From Maricaulis sp. (GTDB lineage Bacteria > Pseudomonadota > Alphaproteobacteria > Caulobacterales > Maricaulaceae), in contig NZ_JASBRW010000037.1 of the NCBI RefSeq assembly GCF_030149235.1, forward strand, positions 1-64,000: a stretch of 64,000 nucleotides of DNA, in the 5' to 3' direction. Of this stretch, positions 27,705-36,576 are shown piece after piece. Numbering within the stretch: position 1 is the stretch's first letter; each line of letters starts with the position of its first letter. Made by a program: the position numbers and the translations under genes. The notes below the pieces were generated by a model. The model saw only the letters and a program-made list of their open reading frames with translations. It ran no database searches and was not told where the DNA came from.

Positions 27705-30449
27705 TCAGTTGCCGAACAGACCCGTCCGGTTCCACCAACCGCGCCGTTTCGGCTTGGACGGCTCATCCGGTTCGGCGGCTTCAGCCTCAGTGACGACTTC
27801 CGGTTCAGCCTTCGACTCAGCTTCGGCTACCGGATCCGGCGCGGCTTCAGCGACCGGCTCGGCAGCCGGCTCGGCCTCTACGTCCTTCTTCTTACGCGAA
27901 CGCCTCGGCTTGGGCTTTTCCGTCGCGGCGTCGGTGCTGTCATCCGCAGCGGCCTCGACAGAAGGCGCTTCAGCCGTCTTGCGGCGCGTGCGGCGCTTCG
28001 GCTTGGCTTCAGCCTCGGCCGGCTCCGCCGCAGCTTCTACCGTTTCCGTTTCAGCGGCCTCGGCTTCTTTCTCTGCCTTGGTCTTGCGGGGGCGACGCGT
28101 GCGGCGCTTCGGCTTGTCTTCGGCCTCTGCGGTTTCTGCCTCGGCCTCTACAGCGGGCTCAGCCGGGGCTTCGCTGGCCGTGTCAGTCTCTGCGGCGGTC
28201 TCGGCCGTCGCCTCAACCGTGTCGGCGTTTTCAGCCGGCTTGCGGCGGCTGCGACGCTGGCGCTTGGGCTTGTCTTCAGCCGGGGTTTCTTCCGAGGCTT
28301 CTGCCGGAGTGTCTTCGCCCTCGGCAGGAGCAGCCTCATCCGCCTCAGCCGGCGTCGTAGCAGCCTCCGCGTCGGCGTCCTCGCTCACAGCCTCCTCGGC
28401 ATTGGTATTCTCGCCCCGGCGACGGCCTCGGCCGCCACGGCGACCGCGACGACGGCGGCGACGCGGGGCGCCGTCTTCCTCGTCTTCACCGGCCGCTTCC
28501 AAGCGCTCGGCCGTATCTTCACCATCACCGCTCTCTTCGGCGCTAGTTTCGACATTGCTCTCGGCATTGTCCTCGCCCTTGCCGCCACGGCGGCGACGAC
28601 GGCGGCGGCGACGACGGCCGGAGCCCTCGCGCTCTTCCTCGCCGTCAGCGTCGGGTTCAGGCGTCTCGATTTCGTCGACACTTTCCACCGAGAGCGGTGC
28701 GATCTGCAATTCCTCACCCGGTTCACGGCTTTCCAGCGGTTCAATGCGCAGGGCCGGGGCGATCAGGTCATCATCCGCAGCCACAATCACCCGCATCTGG
28801 AAACGCTGCTCAATATCGAGCAAGTGGTCACGCTTGTCGTTGAGCAGGTAGAGGGCAACAGCCGTCGGAACGGAGATGCGAACGCGCTTGGACCGTCCGC
28901 GTGTGCCTTCCTGTTCGAGGCCGCGCAAGGCGACTAGGGCGCTTGATTCACTCGAGCGCAAATGACCCGTGCCGCCACAATGCGGACATTCCGTGGTCGA
29001 GCCCTCGATCAGGCTGGTGCGGCGGCGCTGGCGCGAGATTTCCATCAAGCCGAACTGGGAAATACGACCCATCTGCAGCCGCGCCCGGTCGCGCTTGAGA
29101 ACTTCCTTCATCCGCTTTTCAACGGCGCGGTTATTCTTCGCTTCATCCATATCGATGAAATCGATAACCACCAGACCGGCAAGGTCCCGCAGACGCATCT
29201 GACGGGCCGCCTCTGCTGCCGCCTCCAGATTGGTCTTCAGCGCGGTCGCCTCGATATTGCGCTCGCGGGTGGCGCGGCCCGAGTTGACGTCGATCGAGAC
29301 CAGGGCCTCGGTCGGGTTGATCACCAGATAACCACCGGATTTTAGCGGCGCGATCGGCGAGTAGATCGCCTCAAGCTGGTTTTCGCAGCCATGACGCAGA
29401 AACAGCGGAACAGCTTCCTTGTAGTGCTGAACCTTCTTGGCGTGGCTCGGCATCAGCATGCGCATGAAAGCCTTGGCTTCCTTGTAAGCTGCTTCGCCTT
29501 CGACGAGGACTTCGTCGATCTCCTTGTCATAGAGATCGCGAATGGCCCGCTTAACGAGATTGCCTTCCTCGTAAATCAGGGTTGGCGCCACCGATTGCAG
29601 CGTCGCCTCGCGGATATTGCTCCACAGACGCAGGAGGTAATCCGCATCGCGGCGGATTTCCGTCTTGGTCCGCTTGGCGCCGGCGGTTCGGATGATCAGG
29701 CCGACGCCCTTCGGCAGGTCGAGCTCGGAGACAACCGATTTTAGGCGCTTGCGGTCCGCCGCATTCGAGATTTTGCGGGAAATACCGCCACCGCGCGGCG
29801 TATTCGGCATCAGGACGCAATAGCGGCCAGCCAGGGAAAGGTAGGTGGTCAGCGCTGCGCCTTTATTGCCGCGCTCTTCCTTGGCGACCTGGACTAGCAG
29901 GACCTGGCGCCGCTTGATTACTTCCTGGATCTTGTATTTGCGATACAGCTGACGGCGCATGCGCGCCGCTTTCTGGTCGTCGATATCGTCTTCGACATCA
30001 TCGGCGGCATTATCGATGGCCTCAGCTTCGCCTTCAGCATCAGCCTCTCCATCTTCGCCGTCGGCCTCAACGGCCACCTCAGACGTGTCGGCGTCTTCTC
30101 CGGCGTCAGCTGCGGCATCGGACGCGTTGGCGTCATCGGCCTCATCGTCTTCCTCGGCCACGGCACTGGCTTCTTCTTCAGCCAGGGCGACACGGTCCTC
30201 ATAGGGGATCTGGTAGTAATCCGGGTGGATTTCATTGAAGGCAAGGAAGCCGTGGCGATTGCCGCCATACTCGACAAAGGCCGCCTGCAGGGACGGTTCG
30301 ACCCGGGTGACCTTGGCGAGATAGATATTTCCACGGATAGGCCGCTTGGCAGCAGCCTCGAAATCAAATTCCTCGACTTTCGAGCCGTCGGCGACGACGA
30401 CGCGGGTCTCTTCGTGATGACCGGCGTCGATCAACATTTTCTTCGACAT
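27705..30449 (-). CDS. rne: Ribonuclease E
   Basis: 914-residue endoribonuclease and degradosome scaffold. Its S1 RNA-binding domain is split by an acidic, low-complexity insert (about 87-163, Asp/Glu/Ala), as in other alphaproteobacterial enzymes. Catalytic aspartates lie in LVSIDVNSGR and VVIDFIDMDE, and the zinc link is CPHCGGTG. The C-terminal third alternates acidic and Arg/Lys blocks: two poly-arginine tracts, then four KPKR/KPKPRR-type modules. The end, KPKRRGWWNRTG, carries the GWW motif by which Caulobacter RNase E binds PNPase. ATG 30449 has GGAGA upstream; the in-frame ATG at 30494 lacks support. A long intergenic region precedes it. Confidence 0.96.
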   Translation of the reverse strand: MSKKMLIDAGHHEETRVVVADGSKVEEFDFEAAAKRPIRGNIYLAKVTRVEPSLQAAFVEYGGNRHGFLAFNEIHPDYYQIPYEDRVALAEEEASAVAEEDDEADDANASDAAADAGEDADTSEVAVEADGEDGEADAEGEAEAIDNAADDVEDDIDDQKAARMRRQLYRKYKIQEVIKRRQVLLVQVAKEERGNKGAALTTYLSLAGRYCVLMPNTPRGGGISRKISNAADRKRLKSVVSELDLPKGVGLIIRTAGAKRTKTEIRRDADYLLRLWSNIREATLQSVAPTLIYEEGNLVKRAIRDLYDKEIDEVLVEGEAAYKEAKAFMRMLMPSHAKKVQHYKEAVPLFLRHGCENQLEAIYSPIAPLKSGGYLVINPTEALVSIDVNSGRATRERNIEATALKTNLEAAAEAARQMRLRDLAGLVVIDFIDMDEAKNNRAVEKRMKEVLKRDRARLQMGRISQFGLMEISRQRRRTSLIEGSTTECPHCGGTGHLRSSESSALVALRGLEQEGTRGRSKRVRISVPTAVALYLLNDKRDHLLDIEQRFQMRVIVAADDDLIAPALRIEPLESREPGEELQIAPLSVESVDEIETPEPDADGEEEREGSGRRRRRRRRRRGGKGEDNAESNVETSAEESGDGEDTAERLEAAGEDEEDGAPRRRRRRGRRGGRGRRRGENTNAEEAVSEDADAEAATTPAEADEAAPAEGEDTPAEASEETPAEDKPKRQRRSRRKPAENADTVEATAETAAETDTASEAPAEPAVEAEAETAEAEDKPKRRTRRPRKTKAEKEAEAAETETVEAAAEPAEAEAKPKRRTRRKTAEAPSVEAAADDSTDAATEKPKPRRSRKKKDVEAEPAAEPVAEAAPDPVAEAESKAEPEVVTEAEAAEPDEPSKPKRRGWWNRTGLFGN

Positions 30450-30963
30450 TAACTGAGTCTCCAGCGCGCACTCGCACAGCATCATCCAGCGCATAAGGGC
30501 CGGTGGACGGGCGGGGTGGCGATAGGGTTGTGAGCGGGGCCGGGCCTGTCATCTTGGACATGTCGATCATGTCTGTTTTGCTCATCAGGCGCGCCTCACG
30601 CATCGGCGGGTCCAGTTTCGAGGTCCTGAGCGGCGGTCACCGAACGGATCGGCCGGGGTCCTCGAGGTGGGTCGGGGCCGCGAGGCTCTCAAGCAGTAGG
30701 CGTTGAGACCGCGGCGGAGTTCGTCAATCCGATATTCGCGAATCGAATATCGCGTCTCGTTCAGGCAGCAATCACTGGCGGGTCGCGAGCGAGAAGCGGC
30801 TTGAACGCCAACAGGATGCAACATTCGGCACAGGAAGGAAAGTGCCTGTAGCGGTGGTAATTTGCGTGGTATCGATTGATTTCATCAACCAAACGTCAAG
30901 TTCCGGGCATTATAGTGCTGCAAAAGCCGTGGAAAGAATCACGGCGCATGCGATGGTAAGTGG
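30450..30963. other. 514-bp rne-amiC intergenic region
   Basis: Longest gap in the window, between divergent rne and the amidase. No convincing gene is present. It should contain the rne leader (rne mRNAs in other bacteria have long autoregulatory leaders) and the amiC promoter, for which TATAGT at 30911-30916 is a fair -10 box without a good -35. On the rne strand TTGACG occurs at 30894-30899, with only a poor -10 at the right distance. A palindrome lies at 30730-30752. Short minus-strand open frames here overlap the rne start and look like noise. Confidence 0.6.
30730..30752. repeat. Perfect inverted repeat in rne leader region
   Basis: CGATATTCG and CGAATATCG form a perfect 9-bp inverted repeat around a 5-base centre, in an otherwise GC-rich stretch. 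It could be an operator or an RNA hairpin about 280 bases before the rne start. Confidence 0.55.
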
Positions 30964-32166
30964 ATGCGTATTCTGGCTGCAGCAGTTTTGGCGATCACCT
31001 CGGTTCTGGCCGTTTCTCCGGCCGTGGCCGACCAGGAAGTCCGTTCCGTTCGCTTCGGCGGGGATGAAAGCCGGACCCGTGTCGTGGTTGAAACCGCCGA
31101 GCCTGCGGAGTTCCGCGCCTTCACACTGGACGGCGTGTCGACCCGCCTGGTGATCGATCTCCCGGCGTCGTCCTGGCAAGTCGATGGGCTTGAAATGGGC
31201 GAGGGGGTTGGCCGCGGACTGGTCGACGACTTCCGCTTCTTCAACAATTCCTCGGCCTCGTCGCGCATCGTCTTCGAGCTTGAACACCCGGCCGTGATTT
31301 CCGAGCAGTTCTCGCTCGATCCAGCGAGCGGCAGCAGCAATTATCGCCTTGTCGTTGATCTTGAACGGACCAGTGCGGAAGCCTTCCGCGACAATTCCGG
31401 CTATCACCGCATCGGTGACATGAACAGCCTTATCGCCGAGCGCGTCGAAGCGATCTATACGCCGCCGGCGCGTGAGCGTCGTGTCATCGTTATTGATGCC
31501 GGTCATGGGGGGCATGATCCGGGCGCCATTGGTGTCGGCGGTACGCATGAGAGTACGGTCACCCTGGCTGCGGCACGCGAACTGCGCCGCCAGCTTGAGG
31601 CGACGGGGCGCTATCAGGTCCTGATGACCCGCGATCGCGATATCTATCCCTCCTGGGAGCAGCGGGTCGGCGTGATGGCCGAAGCGCGCGCGGATCTGTT
31701 CCTGTCGCTGCATGCGGACGCTTCGCGCAATCCCAATGTCCGTGGCGCCTCGGTCTACACGCTCAATGACCGTGCCGAGAACCGGGCCCGCACGCGTGCC
31801 CGCCAGGATGCAGCCCATACCGACCAGGCGGACGTCAATAATATCCTGGTGGAGCTTGAGCTGCGCGAAAAGCGTAACCAGTCATCGGTCTTCGCCCAAG
31901 TGCTGCTCGACCATCTCGATGACAGTAGCCCGTTGCTGACCAACCCGCACCGCCAGGCCAATCTCTTTGTGCTTCTCGATCCGCGGGTACCGGCCGTATT
32001 GGTGGAAATGGGCTTCATGTCCAACCGCACGGATGAGCGCAATCTCCTGTCGGAACGCTTCCGCCGTAACCAGATGGCGTCCGTGGTCCAGGGCATCGAT
32101 GCCTACTTCGCCGGACGCGGTGATGATGACGAGCCTGCTGCATCTGCCAGCCTGCGTGCCCGCTGA
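30964..32166 (+). CDS. amiC: N-acetylmuramoyl-L-alanine amidase (AmiC type)
   Basis: 400-residue periplasmic zinc amidase that cleaves the lactyl-peptide bond of peptidoglycan during cell separation. A signal peptide (1-23) is followed by an AMIN localisation domain (about 25-135). The Amidase_3 domain starts at VIVIDAGHGG; zinc ligands are H181, E196 and H250, and the catalytic glutamate is E348 in VEMGFMSN. The usual autoinhibitory helix region is present between about 270 and 325, so activation by an EnvC-like LytM factor is expected. It lies upstream of PBP1a, a pairing conserved in Caulobacterales. Confidence 0.95.
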   Translation: MRILAAAVLAITSVLAVSPAVADQEVRSVRFGGDESRTRVVVETAEPAEFRAFTLDGVSTRLVIDLPASSWQVDGLEMGEGVGRGLVDDFRFFNNSSASSRIVFELEHPAVISEQFSLDPASGSSNYRLVVDLERTSAEAFRDNSGYHRIGDMNSLIAERVEAIYTPPARERRVIVIDAGHGGHDPGAIGVGGTHESTVTLAAARELRRQLEATGRYQVLMTRDRDIYPSWEQRVGVMAEARADLFLSLHADASRNPNVRGASVYTLNDRAENRARTRARQDAAHTDQADVNNILVELELREKRNQSSVFAQVLLDHLDDSSPLLTNPHRQANLFVLLDPRVPAVLVEMGFMSNRTDERNLLSERFRRNQMASVVQGIDAYFAGRGDDDEPAASASLRAR

Positions 32167-32256
32167 AACGCTTTTCACAGTCACGTCCAGACGTCATAAT
32201 GTTGCCGGGATGCCGCGTACAACACTGCGGCATGGGGAAGTAGGCCAGAGAGTGCG

Positions 32257-34758
32257 ATGAAGATTTTCACGCTTCGCAATGTAATGCGCGCAGCGCTTTG
32301 GGGCGGTGCCGCCGCCGCGGTGCTCGCCGTTGTCGGTTTCATCACGGCGGCTGTTTATGTGGTGCGTGTCACCTCTGATCTGCCTGATTATCAACAGCTG
32401 GCAGAGTACGAGCCCCCGATCATGAGCCGAGTCCATGCCGGTGATGGACGGCTGATCGCGGAATACGCCCGTGAGCATCGTGTTTTCGTGCCGATCGAGA
32501 ATATCCCGCAAAGCCTCGTTCATGCCTTCGTCTCGGCCGAGGACAAGAATTTCTACGAGCATGGCGGTCTCGATTTCCGTGGCATTGTCCGCGCGGCCTT
32601 CGCCAATATCGGCCATGTCCTGCGCGACGAGCGCCTCGAAGGGGCCTCTACGATCACCCAGCAGGTGGCCAAGAATTTCCTGCTGTCCTCGGCCCAGCGC
32701 CTGGAACGCAAGGTGCAGGAGATGGTACTCGCCCGCCGGATCGAACGCGCCTTCACCAAGGACCAGATCCTCGAGCTCTACCTCAATGAGATCTATTTCG
32801 GCCAGCGCGCCTATGGAGCGGCGGCAGCGGCCCTGAACTATTTTGACAAGTCACTCGATGAGCTAACCCTGGCAGAAAGCGCCTTGCTCGCCGCTGTGGT
32901 CAATGGACCGTCGCGCTTCCACCCGATCCGCCATCCCGAGCGTACGATTGATCGCCGAAACTGGGTACTCTCCCGCATGGCGGCCAATGGCTATATCACG
33001 GAGGAACAGGCACGTGAGGCGGCCCAGGATCCGCTGCAGATCGCCGAACGTCTTTCGGGCGATGATTATCTGGCGGCCGAGTACTTCGTCGAGAATGTCC
33101 GCCGCCAGGTCTTCTCCATGTATGGCGAGGACGAGCTGTATGATGGCGGTCTGTCGATCCGGACGACGCTGGACACGCGAATGCAGATGGCGGCCCGGCG
33201 GGCGTTGCGCGACGGCCTGGAGACCTATGATCGCCGCCATGGCTATCGCGGGCCGCTGGCTAATATCGAGCTCGGGGAGGGCTGGGAAGAGCGCTTCGAT
33301 GAAGTGTCTATTCCGCGTGACCTTGATGATGGCTGGGTGCCGGCGCTGGTTGTTGAAGTCAGCGATGAGGCGGCACAAATTCGCTTTGAGGATGGCAGCG
33401 AGGGAACCATTCCGATGGCCGAGCTGAGCTGGGCCCGGGAAAACCTGCCCGATGGCGAGCTTGGACCGGTGGTCCGCAGGGCCGGTGAAGTCCTGTCCGC
33501 TGGCGATGTGGTTCTGGCCGGTTATCCGACCGCCGAGGTGCAGGAGCCTGATACCTATTCACTGCGCCAGGTTCCTGCGATCAATGGCGGTATCATGGCG
33601 ATGGATCCCCACACCGGCCGCGTTCTGGCGATGATGGGCGGGTATTCCTTCCAGCACAGCCAATTCAACCGCGCGACCCAGGCGCGGCGTCAACCGGGCT
33701 CTTCGTTCAAGCCCTTTGCCTATGCGGCAGCGCTGGACAATGGTTATACCCCAGCCAGCCTGATCCTGGACGCCCCCTTTGTGGCCTCCGGCGGTGCAGA
33801 TGAGCGGTTCTACATGCCGTCGAACTATTCTGAGCGCTATTACGGCATGTCGACCATGCGGCTGGGCCTTGAGCTTTCACGTAACGTGATGACCGTTCGC
33901 CTGGCCCAGGAAATGGGCATGCGACCGATTTCCGAATACGGCGTGCGCTTTGGTATTTACGACGAGCTGGACCCCGTTCTGGCGATGTCGCTGGGTGCCG
34001 GCGAGACGACGCTCTATCGCCTGATTTCGGCCTATGCCTCGCTGGTCAATGGCGGCCGCCGGGTGGAGCCGACCATACTGGATCGTGTCCAGGATCGCAG
34101 CGGGGCGACGATTTTCGCCCATGAGCAACGTGAGTGCGAGACGTGCGATGTCGAGGAATGGCAGGCTGATCTGCTCGAACCCTTCTTCCCCGATACGCGC
34201 GAGGAAGTTGTCGATCCGGTGACGGCCTACCAGGTCGTACACATGCTCGAAGGCGCGGTTCAACGCGGGACCGGTACGGCTCTGCGCTCGCTTGGGCGCC
34301 CGCTGGGTGGCAAGACGGGAACGACCAATGATTTCCGGGATGCCTGGTTTGTCGGCTTCGGGCCGGACCTGATTGTGGGTGTCTATGTCGGCTTCGATAC
34401 GCCGTATCAGCTCGGCAGTGGTGAAGCCGGTGGCCGTGTTGCGGCCCCGATCGTGCGCGACTTCTTTGAAGACGTGATCGGCGATTACCCGGTGGCGCCG
34501 TTCCGCGTACCGGAGGGCGTACGCCTTGTCCCGATCAACCGTCTGACCGGTGAGCCGGGCGTGCTGGGGCAGTCCGGAGTTATCCTGGAAGCCTTTCGTC
34601 CGGGCACCGAGCCGTCGCGGCAGTCACCAGAAGAGGAGAGCGGTCTGAGTTTTGCCCGCTCCTCGGTCAGTGATGATCCGCTTGCCATCCTGCTGGAGGA
34701 AGAAGCCGGCGATGACCAGGACGAGGATGAGGATGAAGGGATTGGCGGGCTGTATTGA
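32257..34758 (+). CDS. mrcA: Penicillin-binding protein 1A
   Basis: 833-residue class A bifunctional PBP: glycan polymerisation plus peptide cross-linking at the inner membrane. One N-terminal TM helix (about 11-38) precedes the GT51 transglycosylase, whose catalytic Glu95 lies in EDKNFYEHGG. An OB-like linker follows. The transpeptidase has S482-S-F-K485, SRN around 546 and K686-T-G-T-T. The C-terminal tail is strongly acidic (EEEAGDDQDEDEDEG). The gene is 90 bp after the amidase; a 7-bp inverted repeat at 32210-32233 lies in the spacer and may affect expression. prfB follows 67 bp downstream. Confidence 0.96.
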   Translation: MKIFTLRNVMRAALWGGAAAAVLAVVGFITAAVYVVRVTSDLPDYQQLAEYEPPIMSRVHAGDGRLIAEYAREHRVFVPIENIPQSLVHAFVSAEDKNFYEHGGLDFRGIVRAAFANIGHVLRDERLEGASTITQQVAKNFLLSSAQRLERKVQEMVLARRIERAFTKDQILELYLNEIYFGQRAYGAAAAALNYFDKSLDELTLAESALLAAVVNGPSRFHPIRHPERTIDRRNWVLSRMAANGYITEEQAREAAQDPLQIAERLSGDDYLAAEYFVENVRRQVFSMYGEDELYDGGLSIRTTLDTRMQMAARRALRDGLETYDRRHGYRGPLANIELGEGWEERFDEVSIPRDLDDGWVPALVVEVSDEAAQIRFEDGSEGTIPMAELSWARENLPDGELGPVVRRAGEVLSAGDVVLAGYPTAEVQEPDTYSLRQVPAINGGIMAMDPHTGRVLAMMGGYSFQHSQFNRATQARRQPGSSFKPFAYAAALDNGYTPASLILDAPFVASGGADERFYMPSNYSERYYGMSTMRLGLELSRNVMTVRLAQEMGMRPISEYGVRFGIYDELDPVLAMSLGAGETTLYRLISAYASLVNGGRRVEPTILDRVQDRSGATIFAHEQRECETCDVEEWQADLLEPFFPDTREEVVDPVTAYQVVHMLEGAVQRGTGTALRSLGRPLGGKTGTTNDFRDAWFVGFGPDLIVGVYVGFDTPYQLGSGEAGGRVAAPIVRDFFEDVIGDYPVAPFRVPEGVRLVPINRLTGEPGVLGQSGVILEAFRPGTEPSRQSPEEESGLSFARSSVSDDPLAILLEEEAGDDQDEDEDEGIGGLY

Positions 34759-34825
34759 CCCGCTTGTCTGCCTGCCCGCCTCTGATTACGTCTGAACCTC
34801 CTGATTTGCTGAACCGGATTCGCCC

Positions 34826-35957
34826 ATGCGCGCTGACATCCAGACCCTGTCCGACGAAATCCAGCAGGCCGTAGGCTTGCTGAGGAGGCGTCTTTGACTG
34901 GGATACTGCCCAGAAACGCCTAGACGAGCTCAACGCCCGGTCCGAAGATCCGGATTTCTGGAATGATCCGCAACAGGCCCAGAGCCTGATGCGAGAGCGC
35001 AACCGGCTCGATGATGCGATCAAGCTCATCAACGAGGCCGAAACCGAACTCGCTGATACGGTCGAGCTGCTCGAACTGGCTGAGATAGAAGGCGATGACA
35101 GCCTCGTCGATGACGCGGCCGCGGGCCTCAAGGCGCTGTCTGAGCGCATGAAGCGGGCGGAGCTGGAAGCGCTGCTTTCCGGCGAGGCCGATGGCAATGA
35201 CAGCTATATCGAAATCCATCCGGGCGCAGGCGGGACAGAGGCGCAGGACTGGGCCTCGATGCTGTCGCGCATGTATTCCCGCTGGGCCAGCGCTCACGGC
35301 TACAAGGTCGAAGTGATCGAGGAACAGGCGGGCGATGAGGCTGGCCTGAAATCGGCCACGCTCCTGGTCAAGGGCGAGAATGCCTATGGCTGGCTCAAGA
35401 CCGAAGCCGGCGTGCATCGCCTGGTGCGGATCTCGCCCTATGATTCCAGTGCCCGACGCCATACCAGTTTTGCCAGCGTCTGGGTCTACCCCCTGATCGA
35501 CGACAATATCGAGGTCGAGATCGATGAGGGTAAGGTGCGGACCGATACCTATCGCGCCTCCGGCGCCGGTGGTCAGCACGTCAACACGACCGATAGCGCG
35601 GTGCGTCTGACCTATGACATGCCCGGCCAAGAGCGGCCCATTGTCGTACAGTGCCAGAACGAGCGCTCACAGCACAAGAACCGCGCTTCGGCCTGGGACA
35701 TGCTGCGGGCCCGTGTCTATGAAATCCAGCTCCAGGAACGCGAGGCCGCGGCCCAGGCGGAAGCGGACAGCAAGACCGATATCGGCTGGGGTCACCAGAT
35801 CCGCTCCTACGTGCTGCAGCCTTATCAGATGGTCAAGGATCTACGCACCGAGGTGGAGACCTCGAATACCGGCGCTGTGCTCGACGGAGATCTCGACGCC
35901 TTCATGGCTGCCGCGCTGGCCGCACGTGTCGGCGGGGATGACGAGGCTGACGCCTAG
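34826..35957 (+). CDS. prfB: Peptide chain release factor 2, with +1 programmed frameshift
   Basis: Class I release factor for UGA and UAA. The start ATG 34826 opens a 23-codon frame ending at in-frame TGA (34895-34897) after CTT; the remaining 353 codons continue in the +1 frame from GAC 34896, giving 376 residues. The catalytic GGQ is G248-G249-Q250. The stop-codon-reading tripeptide, SPF in E. coli, is S203-P204-Y205 here, which I recall as common in alphaproteobacteria. Without the shift the protein is truncated, so the gene must not be read as starting at the later ATG 34989. High RF2 favours termination at TGA: autoregulation. Confidence 0.96.
34881..34898 (+). promoter_or_regulatory. 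RF2 programmed +1 frameshift signal
   Basis: AGGAGG (34883-34888), an internal Shine-Dalgarno-like element, is followed by CGT CTT TGA C. The slippery CTT and the stop context TGAC match the E. coli prfB site, and the spacing from AGGAGG to CTT is the same three bases. Confidence 0.95.
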
Positions 35958-35994
35958 GCCAGCAACCGTCCAGAGAAAACTCTTTTGGCAAAGA

Positions 35995-36026
35995 AAAACG
36001 GCGGGGCCCAGAGGCTCCGCCGTTTT
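35995..36026. terminator. Bidirectional terminator between prfB and bactofilin
   Basis: 14-bp stem (35995-36008 with 36013-36026, one G-T pair) flanked by an A-run on the left and TTTT on the right. It serves converging prfB and the bactofilin operon. Confidence 0.88.
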
Positions 36027-36051
36027 CATTGAGAACGATGTCGAGTGGCGT

Positions 36052-36576
36052 TTAGGCCGAGCTCTTATTGGCCGCGACCGGCGGCTCCATCGAAGTCACC
36101 GAGGATTTGCTCGGTGCCGGCGGAGCGGACGGGTCCGACTTGCCAACCGGCTTCGGTGCGCCGGACTTTTCGCTCAGCGGATCGGAGGAATGGCGGCAGT
36201 GGCCATCGAAGAATGCGCCGCTTTCGACCGACAGGGCTGCGTGGACGATGTCGCCTTCAATGCGAGCGGTCGAGGCCAGCTGGACCTGACGGGCATTGAC
36301 GGAACCGTTGACGCGGCCGCGAATAACAACCGTTTCGGCAATCACTTCGCCGTTGACCACGGCTTCTTCGCCGATGATCAGCGATCCGGCGCGGATATCG
36401 CCTTCGACCGTACCGTCGAGTTGAACTTCACCTTCAGAGGCAATGGAACCGGTCAGCACGAGGTCGCCGGAAAGAATGGAAGGGGCTTTGGATTTCATGG
36501 CTGTCCTTTTCGGCGGCGCGCTGCTTGGCTGCAGCATATCGGGGGTGGAGGTGTCTTTGTTAGACTTATTGAACAT
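36052..36576 (-). CDS. bacA: Bactofilin
   Basis: 174-residue cytoskeletal protein. The core (about 30-130) is a right-handed beta-helix built from short repeats such as VQLDGTVEGDIRAGSLIIGEE and VVIRGRVNGSV, flanked by disordered N- and Pro/Ser-rich C-terminal tails. Bactofilins polymerise on the inner membrane and recruit wall enzymes, for example at the stalk base in Caulobacter. The ATG lies 11 bases inside the end of the M23 peptidase gene, so the two are translationally coupled and presumably act together. Confidence 0.94.
   Translation of the reverse strand: MFNKSNKDTSTPDMLQPSSAPPKRTAMKSKAPSILSGDLVLTGSIASEGEVQLDGTVEGDIRAGSLIIGEEAVVNGEVIAETVVIRGRVNGSVNARQVQLASTARIEGDIVHAALSVESGAFFDGHCRHSSDPLSEKSGAPKPVGKSDPSAPPAPSKSSVTSMEPPVAANKSSA

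Noticed and set aside
27487-28851. Plus-strand Ser/Ala/Arg-rich frame opposite the rne tail
   Set aside because: It mirrors the acidic and Arg-rich repeats of RNase E; no start signal and no recognisable fold.
30364-30603. Small minus-strand open frame overlapping the rne start
   Set aside because: It overlaps rne in another frame, has low-complexity Arg at its end and no clear ribosome-binding site.
34989-35957. prfB as a 322-codon gene starting at ATG 34989
   Set aside because: RF2 homology extends upstream to the frameshift site; this start would remove part of domain 1.
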